Source of the DNA: Dothistroma septosporum
Lineage: Eukaryota; Ascomycota; Dothideomycetes; Mycosphaerellales; Mycosphaerellaceae
Reading direction: 5' to 3'
DNA: 64,000 bases
Assembly: GCA_002236755.2 (NCBI GenBank)
Contig: NBZP02000055.1
Coordinates: 698,229 to 762,228 of the forward strand
Shown: one piece after another, positions 11,991 to 20,916 of the stretch
Numbering within the stretch: the stretch's first letter is position 1
How the letters are laid out: the number at the start of each line of letters is the position of its first letter
Made by a program: the position numbers and the translations under genes
The notes under the pieces: model-generated
Seen by the model: only the letters and a program-made list of their open reading frames with translations
Databases searched by the model: none
Told to the model about the DNA's origin: nothing

Positions 11991-14252
11991 TCAAATACCA
12001 CTGTCGTCTTGTAAGTACGCAGCACTGGTCGGGTAGTACGAATCCCACCCATCACACTGGCTCTGGAAATCTGAGGGTAAGGGATCGATGCTGAGCATGG
12101 TGTCTTTGGACTCGAGGAATTGAACGCTGAAGCCTTCGTCGGCATGCCAGATCTTGGGAAAGATGTTAGTGGAGGTGATCGACGCAGCTGAAGACCTCGC
12201 CGACGCCCGGTCGTTTTGACTTACAATATGACAATGCATCACCCATGCTCCGGGGTTGTCGGTTTGGAACGCGAGGGCTACCCAGCCATTGGTAGGAAGC
12301 ATAGTGACGTCGCGACGAGGGGGGTTGTTGTAGTTGAGACTTGACGCGTCATCGTCCGTCCAGGCGCTGGTGCCCGAGCCCAGGACGAAGAAGTCATGGC
12401 CGTGTAGATGAATAGGGTGCGGGATATTGACAGTGAAAGGGGATCCGGCCCCTTCGGTAATAACCCAGTACGTCCATTGCCCTTCGCTAGAGAGCTCGAT
12501 CATATTGGCCTGCTTGGGCCAGTTGCTGTTGTTGCCGTCGCGGATGGATTTGAGAGTTGGGGTGGACCAGTCGACTTTGAGGGGTGTGCCGTTCACTTGC
12601 CAGAAGAGGTTGATGCTGCCGTCGGCCTGGGTCGATTGATTGATTGCTGAGTCGAGGTGCTCGAACGAGGAGCCTGCGACAATCTGGCCTTGGGGGACGT
12701 AGGAGTTCCAGTAGGGGACGATGCCAGTTTCGTCGGTACAGCGCTGAGTGTAAGACGTTGCTGAGGATGCTGGGGTCTCAGTCTCGTGGCCTTCGTATGA
12801 GAATATCGACTGAATGTTGCCGTTTTGGTAGTTTGAGCCGCAGCCTGCGGTGTCTTGGGATTCGACGCGGAACCAGTATGACGCTGGGTCTTGATCTGCG
12901 GTGATGATTACGTCGTAACGTTGGCCTATGCCGATGAAGACCCAGGAGGCATTGTAGGGCACGATCGGGACGAAGTCGGCGGCAACGACGAGCATGGTGT
13001 GGCCGTCGAGGGAGAATTGGAAGTGGTTGTCCACGGCCGTGTTGATGAGGCGGAGACGGTGCTTCTTGCCAGCTGTGAGAACCGTTTGGGCATATGCGCC
13101 ACCCGAGTTGGAGACCATGGTGCCGTTGATCAGGCCGTTATCTGCGGTGGGCGCCAGAGCGTTCTGGTGCATGGCTCGCGAGGCGACCACGTAGATGCCT
13201 GGGTAATACCAATCTGTGATGGGCAGCGGTCCCAAATCTTCGTCGTAGTCTGCTGTTGAGGGCCCGTAAATCACGATCGGCCCGAGGACACCGTCTCCGT
13301 ACTGGGCAGAGAAGTGGGAGTGGTACCACGACGTGCCGTACTGTGTGGCTTGAAAAGTGTACGTCTTGCTACTACCGGGTGCGATCGGACATTCTGTCAC
13401 GCCAGGAACGCCGTCTTGGCCGTTGTTGTGGTACAGACGCATGCCGTGCCAGTGAATGCTCGTTCCATTATTTTGCATCTCGTTGTGAACCGTCACTGAG
13501 ATCATGTCGCCCCAGTTCGCGTATATTGTAGGACCGGGATACTGGCCATTGATCGCGAAGCCCTGACGCTGGTAGCCGTCTGGGGCGAGGGTTGTGTTCG
13601 TGATGGTGAGGTCGTAGGAGACAGTCCTTCCAGTGGTCGGCCAATCCTCGTCAAAATCTGTCTCAATGCTAAGGCCGCCACTCCAGCAACCTCTTGATGT
13701 AGGCCCATTGGTGCATGTTGCAGTCGGCGTAGCGGAGGTTGTGGTCGACGTGGGCGTCGTCGTCGAGGCTTGCTGCCATGTGTCTGATATCGTAGCGGCG
13801 TTGTTGCCGACGGTGTAGGAATGATCAGGGTCTGCCTCCCATGTTACAGCACCGTCTGTGCCAAATCGTATGTATTTGTACGAAAAGCTTGTGCCTGGTG
13901 TAAGGCTCACGGTTCCGCGCCATATCGGATTGTCCGCTGTGTATTGATCTGCAGACAGCGCCACAGCGTTTGCTGTGTTCCAGTTGCCAAGTGCGTCGAT
14001 GGAGCCAACAAGTGAGACACCTTCGCCGAAAGCTGTCGTGACCAGCTCGTCGAAAGTTATATCCACTGTACCACTTTGACGCCTCCCAAGCTTCGAGCTA
14101 GATTGCACACCGTCGAAAGATATATGTCGTGTAGGCTTGAACGGCGTTGCACGTCGCTGTCCGTCCAAGTGTAACTTGTCGCTCGGTATCGTGGCTGCGA
14201 GTGCATGTGGCGCCCCAAGGGCTATTACGTTTAGAATGGTTGTTATCCGCAT
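11991..14252 (-). CDS. Secreted asco-type laccase (multicopper oxidase, AA1) with N-terminal CBM20 starch-binding domain
   Basis: This is a copper oxidase that couples oxidation of phenols to reduction of O2 to water, secreted. I place the ATG at 14252: residues 1-19 (ending HALA) form a signal peptide and GRR near 55-57 a possible Kex2-like propeptide end. Residues 61-160 are a canonical CBM20: LVGSIDALGNWNT, ALSADQYT, FSYKYIRF and WEADPDHSYTV hold its usual Trp/Tyr starch-binding positions. A Thr/Ser/Pro linker leads to three cupredoxin domains with all four copper motifs: HWHG (267-270), HSH (311-313), HPIHLHGHDF, and HCHIIWHADEGF from 673. The last Phe sits at the axial type-1 position, as in high-potential laccases. 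The intron 12153-12224 (GTAAGT..CCAAG) joins HCHI to IWHADEGF; it is 72 nt and stop-free. The 729-residue product ends DSGI, the asco-laccase C-terminal plug. Confidence 0.93.
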   Translation of the reverse strand: MRITTILNVIALGAPHALAATIPSDKLHLDGQRRATPFKPTRHISFDGVQSSSKLGRRQSGTVDITFDELVTTAFGEGVSLVGSIDALGNWNTANAVALSADQYTADNPIWRGTVSLTPGTSFSYKYIRFGTDGAVTWEADPDHSYTVGNNAATISDTWQQASTTTPTSTTTSATPTATCTNGPTSRGCWSGGLSIETDFDEDWPTTGRTVSYDLTITNTTLAPDGYQRQGFAINGQYPGPTIYANWGDMISVTVHNEMQNNGTSIHWHGMRLYHNNGQDGVPGVTECPIAPGSSKTYTFQATQYGTSWYHSHFSAQYGDGVLGPIVIYGPSTADYDEDLGPLPITDWYYPGIYVVASRAMHQNALAPTADNGLINGTMVSNSGGAYAQTVLTAGKKHRLRLINTAVDNHFQFSLDGHTMLVVAADFVPIVPYNASWVFIGIGQRYDVIITADQDPASYWFRVESQDTAGCGSNYQNGNIQSIFSYEGHETETPASSATSYTQRCTDETGIVPYWNSYVPQGQIVAGSSFEHLDSAINQSTQADGSINLFWQVNGTPLKVDWSTPTLKSIRDGNNSNWPKQANMIELSSEGQWTYWVITEGAGSPFTVNIPHPIHLHGHDFFVLGSGTSAWTDDDASSLNYNNPPRRDVTMLPTNGWVALAFQTDNPGAWVMHCHIVSQNDRASARSSAASITSTNIFPKIWHADEGFSVQFLESKDTMLSIDPLPSDFQSQCDGWDSYYPTSAAYLQDDSGI

Positions 14253-16103
14253 ATCTGGAAACACAACACGGGATGAAACAATGAACGATTAGAGTCGTAT
14301 GGTGGTAGTGGTGCTTCCGGAAAGAAGATCTGAAAACGCAGAAGAGGCACCTACATCAAGCAGAACAGTGTTTTGGGTGCCGACGCCAGGTCTATCAGCT
14401 CGCTGCTACGAGAGTGGACCCAAGGCCCGGTTGTCTGATGAGAGACGCCTGGCGTCCTCGAGAGTCGCATCGCATACACGGCTGCCAGAAGCATGTGGCT
14501 ACCGGATCTCTCGCCATTGCAGTGGGGCAGCACTGTGTCGTGACACGAAGCGATGGCTGGATTTAGCAGCAGTGCGACTTTCCGCGACGAAAATTTCGCT
14601 TGCGCCCTCCCCTTTCCAAGCACGCGCAGTAGTGCACATCGTGAGACCGGGGTCGCTCAGAGTGAGGAGAGATCTCGCAGTCGCCTGGCGTCGGGCCGCC
14701 CGCACCTTGAACGAGAAGGCTTCGGATGTAGACATTGACAACCAGCCGGCTGTGTTGAACATGGCAGTATGCGTTCGTCTCAAACAGAATGGCTGACCGC
14801 ATTTTCCGGATAAGAATGACGTGTGGCGGTCAAGAGGTACACCCATAGCGAGGCAGGAAGTTATGCAGGTGCCGGGTGGAAACAGCTGGATGTGATATGC
14901 TTGGCTCCAGCCACATCCTTGCCACTGCACTATCGTTGAGCCGCATCTTGACCCACCCCCCTCCGCTCGTCAAGCTGCTGCTTTACGATCAACGCGAATA
15001 GCTGTTATCAGCAACGACAAGATTGTAGCACGAGCTACGTCAGCGCCGCTTGCGATGCACCTGAGAGCTGCACCAGTCTGGGCACGTGTCGAGATCGCAC
15101 CAATGTTTTGACCGTGATTTGTGCTTCCGTCCACGAGGTATATATGGAGTTGAGCCCGTGGCTTAATTCCGATGACAGGGATGGATGGCCTTGAAGGTTG
15201 ATCTTTCGATAGTGTGGTGTTGGTTACGTCTCCGACCAGGCTACCCATGAGCAGATAGTCACGTGATAGACACAGGAAGGTGCGAGGTGTGATGCTTGCC
15301 CGTCCACCTTCGCCGAGAGCTGACCAACAAGCCGACTCTAGCGGTATGACTCAACAAATCTGAGAAGCTCAAAGGACATGACGGCCCAGTATCGTTGCTC
15401 GGATGGTGTCGGCTACGCGAACTTCGTCTTGCGCTGAACGTGGAAATCGCGTCGACATGTTCAAAGGAGCACCGTTAGGAGAGCCTCGTACATATCTCTA
15501 GCGTCGAGGTTGGTCCCGCAAACGTTCAAGTGTCGACTGCTGTCGATCTCAAAAGAGTGCGGTGTCCTGTGTGAAGCCTTGTTGGGCGATGGATCGGCTC
15601 CCACAGCTCGTGATATCAGATCATAGAACGTGTGATGCTTTCTGATGATTGATCACACCCGACTGTCCAGTGTTGTTAGCAAAACCGTCAAGAGCAGAGA
15701 GCGTGGCATTCAGAGTACGACGTATCATTTACATCGGAGCAAAGCCGCCGGGATGCTCGGTGCTCAGCGTTTCTTCATGACTCTTCCAACCGCGGGTGGA
15801 CCGACCACACGACGGCCCAATGTCTGCGTCGACGAAGCAGGGGACATGCTCGCTATATGTGCGGCTCGCGTATCTGGTGCCGATGGAAGCAGGAAAGAAA
15901 GAGCAGCTGGGCGAGTCGTGCAGGTGCACGTGGTTCCTCGTTCCTAACTCAATGCCAGCATAGCAAATAGCTTTGCCGGACCCGAAGGCAACTTGAGCCT
16001 AGCCGCGGTACTTGAATGCCGATCACCTGGAACTCTTACGACCGCGATCTGCTTGCCAAACCACCTCCACCAGTGTCTGAAATCTCTGCGACATCTCACG
16101 ATC
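14253..16103. other. Intergenic, laccase and rhodanese promoters
   Basis: These 1.85 kb lie between the divergent laccase and rhodanese-domain genes. Open frames up to 165 codons occur on both strands, but none shows a domain, a consistent start or intron-exon logic. I see no repeat or RNA gene. Confidence 0.4.
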
Positions 16104-16736
16104 ATGGCGGACACCGACGAGCAGGCCGTCGAGCAGCCCTGGCACGCCGCCTTCCCCGAGCCTACGATCACGGCAGATCTCTTCGCTCGCAGCCGAGCCC
16201 TGATGATCATGTCCCTGAAGATAGGGAGCATGCTCATTGTGGACGTCCGCCGTACGGACTATGAGGGTGGATCTATAAGAGGCAGTATCAACATCCCCGC
16301 CCAGGGCTTCTACTGGAATTGCGGTATTCTGTATGAGCTCGCATTCAAGAGTGACATGGAGTGGGTAGTGTTTACATGCGGCAGCTCCGACGGGAGGGGA
16401 CCAAGGTGTGCAGCCTGGTTCCTGGAACACGTTAGGAATGTCGCGGGTGACAATGATATGAACGTCACTGTTCTGGAAGGTGGTTTGAAAGGCTGGGTGA
16501 AAGCGGGGCCGCAGTATACGCAGTACATGGATGGTTTCGAAAAAGCATACTGGGAGAAAGCGTTGGGTGAGCCGATCGAGGACAAACCCGTGTTGAACCC
16601 TCCTGGAAGTGGCAGCTTCGTACCTGGCGTGTCCGTTGATGATAAGGAGGTCGAGGCAGTTCCTGCTCAAAAGGCATCCAGTAGTGGTGCACCCGAAGAG
16701 AAGGTCTGGTCATGGGACCCAAGCATGCTGGACTGA
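16104..16736 (+). CDS. Cdc25/Acr2-type rhodanese-domain protein
   Basis: This is a single-exon gene of 210 residues. The ATG at 16104 precedes MADTDEQAVEQPW. The rhodanese fold is marked by LIVDVRRTDYEGGSIRGSINIPA near residue 45. The active loop is TCGSSDGRGPRC, in which C92 and R98 form C-X5-R. That seven-residue loop plus the RGPR stretch is typical of Cdc25 phosphatases and the yeast Arr2/Ych1 arsenate reductases, not of six-residue-loop sulfurtransferases. The activity could therefore be phosphatase, arsenate reductase or neither; the sequence alone does not decide. The usual His before the Cys is Thr here. The 60-residue C-terminal tail (Pro/Ser/Ala-rich, ending WSWDPSMLD) is unlike the yeast enzymes. 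It is probably cytosolic, as no targeting signal is seen. Confidence 0.8.
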   Translation: MADTDEQAVEQPWHAAFPEPTITADLFARSRALMIMSLKIGSMLIVDVRRTDYEGGSIRGSINIPAQGFYWNCGILYELAFKSDMEWVVFTCGSSDGRGPRCAAWFLEHVRNVAGDNDMNVTVLEGGLKGWVKAGPQYTQYMDGFEKAYWEKALGEPIEDKPVLNPPGSGSFVPGVSVDDKEVEAVPAQKASSSGAPEEKVWSWDPSMLD

Positions 16737-18019
16737 AAGGTTCCTGCACAACACGCGGCGCCAGATACCAGCTCGAATCCGATCAGGTGTCATATCAGCC
16801 TGGCGTACGGGGCGACCAGACTGCCGAACCTTGATACAAGAACCGAATGTCGGCCCGGTGATTTCACGCCCTGGAACAATTTGAAAGTGACGGGATACCG
16901 CTGCCACTTCCACGCGGCACCTCTACCGCGCAACAGGCAAAGCAAGAATGTCGTAGGCATTGACATGGCCACCTATGTGACCGTGAAGATGTCGGAAGAT
17001 GGCTTGAAACTGCTTAAGAAGCGCGAGTATCGTGTACCTGACGATCTGATTCATATCAACTTTCACCTCTCCTCCATCAAGCTGCAGGAACGTCACAGCA
17101 TACCGTGAGCCGAAGCAGACGAAGTCCAAAAATGTCTATCTGTCAAATGTCAGACTCGGCCATAGACCTCCAAGGCCGTGGAGGTGTCGACATGACTGGA
17201 ACTCAGAAGCCAAAGCCTGTGTCCGGACCAAAGCAACCTGGAAAGTGATATACGAAGTAAGACCTCATGAACCGTACCGCAATTGCGAGTCGACCAATCG
17301 CTAACCATTCTCGGTAGAACATCATTGCACATATCTCTGATCCACTGTACATAATCTGGAGACTTGCATTCTTGCACATACTGCACTGTTCATCGACCTC
17401 ATGTCACTCATTTCTGAGGCATTCAAACCGACACAATCGATCGATCTGAAGCACATTCGACATTTGCATGGCCTTGGTCCGTTTGGAGTAACAAAGGCAA
17501 TTGTCAATCACATAGAAAATCACGTGGGTCTTGGAGTCTTGGATTTTCGGAATAAAGGGAGAGTAGAGGGACGTCATGGTCTCACGACCATTTGAAGGTA
17601 GTGTAAATAGCCAAATAGCTTAGATCTAGATGAGTGTGCCATTGTAGCACCAGTGACTACCGATTCATCACACAATCAAGTTGGTCCAGCCAAAGATCGT
17701 GTCCAGCTATTCGACCCTCTTCGCGTACGGAGGCGCGCTCGCCTTGTGGAGAAGCGTGAAAGTTGGTCAGAGTGGGCGCACTTCTAGGGAGCGCGATGAC
17801 TCATCTGCTGGGTATCCTTGCTGCAGCAGACCCCAACAGCATTCTTTTCGACCCGGAAATGCCGGTTCTGCGAGGCGGCTGCTGTAGTACGCATCGAGTC
17901 GGTTCAACGACCAGATACGGACCCGGACTGTAGATGACAGTTCGATTGGCGATGCGATCTACCACCTGACCGGACACCGGCGCATATGTGGCCTTCAACA
18001 TCCAGAGTGCTCGCGTACA
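16737..18019. other. Intergenic, no recognisable gene
   Basis: This gap lies between the rhodanese and PPE1 3' ends. Only short frames exist, for example a 47-codon frame from the ATG at 16965. None has family features and I could not join any with convincing introns. Confidence 0.4.
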
Positions 18020-19189
18020 TCATACTTTCTTCCCTTGCGCTATGAGATCGCTCACTTTCGGCGGTAGAACCATCTGACTCCTGTCGTTCCGCTTGAAAAA
18101 CTCGATTAAAAGGTTCGCCGTTTTCTCAGGCACATCTTCCTGGACGAAGTGGCCAGCTTCCGGTATGACCACGAGCTGGAACTTGCCCTGCATCTGCCCG
18201 ATCATCAACTCCTTATCCAGCCGATCCGTCCCGGCCAAGATGAGTTGCTTTGCACCTCTCCCGGAAAGAAACTTCTTCGACATGCCCGTGAACCACTCCT
18301 CCCACCATGGCTGCGTTGCGTTCAGGTCCGTTCGCCAGATCAGCTTGCCATTGCCAGAAGGCGATGGGACGAGCAGGCTCGGCACCGAGGCTTCTGCGCT
18401 TTGGTGGTCTCGGATGGTCCTGCTTCGGATGTGCCAGTTGACCGCCTCTTCCACGCTGGAGAACATGCTGGGTCGAGAGGAGAGGTACGTCTTCATGTGG
18501 CCTAACGCTTCAATGGCAGACCCCTCAACGACATCTATTACACTGTAGCCAATGAACGAGCTGCCGAAAAGGTCGAAGTGGGTGGTCGCCAAGGTGGTCA
18601 CTACAGCGCCTCCCAGGCTATGACCGAGCAACACTGTCGGAGGAAGTGCGGTCCAGTCAAGCGTTGAGGCTGTAAGTTTTATCATGGCGACGGCGTCATT
18701 GGTCAGGGTATCGAGGCTGTAGTCGATGATGTCTTCTTGCGTCTGCTTGTCGGTGACGATTGAGCCATGACCACGAGCTTCCAGACTCAACACACCAGCA
18801 GTTGGCAATCTCGATCGAATCGCTTGAGCAACAATAGCAAAGGAGAGCCCTGATGCGCCAGCGCCATGGTGACAGATGAAGAGCGGATCCTTTCTGGGAT
18901 TTATCGGCAACGTGAGGTAGGCATGATAGACAGCCTTCTGCTCGCCAGCTTCCTGTTTTAGGAATAGTTCTTGATCGAAGAAGTTGGTCCAATGCGTTGG
19001 AGGAGGCGCCTGCTCACGTGAAGACGGCCTTACCGTATCCACCGTCGCCGCAGACGAAGCTGATGAGTCCGAGGAAGGATAGTCGTCGACCTCTCCATGT
19101 TGCGGCGTCGCTATCGGCACGGGTGGAGGTCTGAGGCTGTCATCTGGTGGTGCAGCACCATACACGCTTTGCCTGAAGAGGTCCGACAT
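18020..19189 (-). CDS. PPE1: Protein phosphatase methylesterase 1
   Basis: This serine hydrolase removes the methyl ester from the C-terminal leucine of the PP2A catalytic subunit, opposing the methyltransferase Ppm1 and so tuning PP2A subunit assembly. It is a single exon of 389 residues with an alpha/beta-hydrolase fold. Features in order are the oxyanion-hole region FICHHGAGASGLSF, the nucleophile elbow GHSLGGAV, YSVIDVVEGSA, and the catalytic His in IPEAGHFVQEDVPEKTA. These match the PPE1/PME-1 family throughout. The first 70 residues are Pro/Ser-rich, as in other filamentous fungi. The ATG at 19189 is the first in frame and the length fits the family. Confidence 0.95.
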   Translation of the reverse strand: MSDLFRQSVYGAAPPDDSLRPPPVPIATPQHGEVDDYPSSDSSASSAATVDTVRPSSREQAPPPTHWTNFFDQELFLKQEAGEQKAVYHAYLTLPINPRKDPLFICHHGAGASGLSFAIVAQAIRSRLPTAGVLSLEARGHGSIVTDKQTQEDIIDYSLDTLTNDAVAMIKLTASTLDWTALPPTVLLGHSLGGAVVTTLATTHFDLFGSSFIGYSVIDVVEGSAIEALGHMKTYLSSRPSMFSSVEEAVNWHIRSRTIRDHQSAEASVPSLLVPSPSGNGKLIWRTDLNATQPWWEEWFTGMSKKFLSGRGAKQLILAGTDRLDKELMIGQMQGKFQLVVIPEAGHFVQEDVPEKTANLLIEFFKRNDRSQMVLPPKVSDLIAQGKKV

Positions 19190-19482
19190 TGCGTTGCACA
19201 GGTAAGGGTAGCTGTGAATTGGAGGGTCATTTGATGGCGCGGTTGTGCGAGCATTGGTTCGAAGCTGTATGCGAGCTTGTGGTGGCGGATGGGTTCACAT
19301 GAACGTCGACATTTTCTCTGCAATTTCGAGACTCTTCAGCGCATCAAGGAGGTGAATGTTGAGATGTTGTGACGATGGTCTTCATGGAGCCCGTTTTCAT
19401 CAAGCAAGAGCAGCTGCGAACGTAGTCGGATCGCGTAGCGCCGGAGTGAAGTGCAGATCGTTGGCCCCATGCACACATACTG

Positions 19483-19514
19483 TACGCATACGCATACGCA
19501 TACGCATACGCATA
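19483..19514. repeat. Hexanucleotide microsatellite (TACGCA)n
   Basis: Five perfect tandem copies of TACGCA plus two further bases lie in the PPE1-ECL1 intergenic region. It is non-coding in the models given here. Confidence 0.95.
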
Positions 19515-19810
19515 GGTGCGCTTCGACGATCGCTGCACGAGGAACAGGGATGACATGCGGCAGATCGGGGTCTCGACTTCCCACAGCGTTTCCTTCATGA
19601 CAACAAGCGATGTCTGTCTTGTCTGTTGACAATAACGACGAACGGTCTGTGGGAGAAGATGTGTGTCGTAGCGTAGGCGAGACTTGTGCACATGCAGGAC
19701 CGTGAGGACCGCGCGTCGGCACCCATTTTGTCCGAGTCGTTTCAGCGCGAGCGCCAGCTGGGATTCTCACGACCGATGCAGCGCAGCCTCAAAGAACCAC
19801 TGGCTTGACT

Positions 19811-19824
19811 GGGGGGGGGGGGGG
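19811..19824. repeat. 14-base G homopolymer
   Basis: A run of 14 G residues sits upstream of ECL1. Such runs are prone to length variation and assembly error, and could form a G-rich structure. Confidence 0.9.
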
Positions 19825-20487
19825 AATAGCGACCCCAGAGCGCTGGGAAACATTGAGCCACACCTGCAGCGTCGGTCTGCCGATGCTCGCCGTCGTCCGC
19901 TTCACTGCGTGTGAGTGAAGCGGAAACATGCGGGCCCGGGCCCATCCTGACATCCCACGCACAGTCTCTTGGTCCCGCAGCGCTATCGTCACCTGCATGA
20001 GAGGCGAGCATGGACCATGATCATCCAAGCCGCCGCCAGCGTGCACGAGGACGTTTCCCTCTCCGAGCGCTGATTCGCTGTGTCCGACGATAGTCCAGGT
20101 TGTTCCTGAGCTGCCTTCGTTGCGAGGGCTGTCCAGCAGCTCGCAAGGCATCTTCTCCGCTTTCCATTAATACGTACCATTCTCCCTCATCGTGAGATTG
20201 CAACTTTTCATACACCATCGCCCTCCTCTCGCACACCATTGCAGGCCTCATACCACACAATCCGGGACGTTGATCACGACTCTCGACTCACGCCATCTCA
20301 GTGCACCAAACGTCACGCTATTGCGCCATACAGTCCGTGCCCGCTGTGATTCATCACGGTCCTTGAAATATCAGCAACACATCCACTGCGACACATCTTT
20401 CTGCTTTCTTCTTCTTCTACACCACTCTACACCACTCTACCGTCGCCGGCTCAACAATTCGTCGACAACACCACGCCCCCGAACAAC

Positions 20488-20916
20488 ATGGACTGCTTCC
20501 AAGACTTCTGCCTCTTCTGTGACCGCGAATCACTAGACGGCCCCTACTGCTCGCAACAATGCAAACTCGCCGACCTGGAGAAGTCCAATAACAACTCGAT
20601 GCCCAGCTCACCGACATCACCGACATCTTCATACAAACTCGCCCCGGCCTACAACTTCCATCAACAACGAACTCCTGGCCAGGATGCACCCACGAGTCAA
20701 TCCTCCCGTCCCCGCTCGAACTACTTCATGTGGACCGAACAAAGCAACAACGATGCTCGCCAACTGACTCCGTCGTCGTCACGAACGTCACTATCATCGA
20801 CATCGAGCGCGACAACCGCCGCTGGCTACTCAGCTAACGCAAAGCAACAACTGCAAGACTACTTCTCTTCCTTTGACCAAGCCAAGGCAGCCAAACGACG
20901 ATCGAGCCTCAGATGA
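20488..20916 (+). CDS. ECL1: Ecl1-family lifespan regulatory factor
   Basis: This is a small, probably nuclear protein of the fungal Ecl1 (extender of chronological lifespan) family, whose fission-yeast members respond to nutrient limitation and bind zinc. The 142-residue product opens with MDCFQDFCLFCDRESLDGPY followed by CSQQCKLADLE. That is the family signature: a CxxC pair and a CxxxC pair before the LADLE segment. The rest is Ser/Thr-rich and low in complexity, ending in a basic KRRSSLR tail, as is usual for filamentous members. It is a single exon. The neighbours show no operon-like link. Assignment rests on the N-terminal 35 residues, which are characteristic. Confidence 0.85.
   Translation: MDCFQDFCLFCDRESLDGPYCSQQCKLADLEKSNNNSMPSSPTSPTSSYKLAPAYNFHQQRTPGQDAPTSQSSRPRSNYFMWTEQSNNDARQLTPSSSRTSLSSTSSATTAAGYSANAKQQLQDYFSSFDQAKAAKRRSSLR

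Larger units (their letters stand above)
19190..20487. other. Intergenic between divergent PPE1 and ECL1
   Basis: This shared upstream region has two simple-sequence tracts (19483-19514 and 19811-19824, listed separately). The 300 bases before ECL1 are C/T/A-rich with many ACCAC and CTTCTTC runs, consistent with a long leader. No additional gene is supported. Confidence 0.45.
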
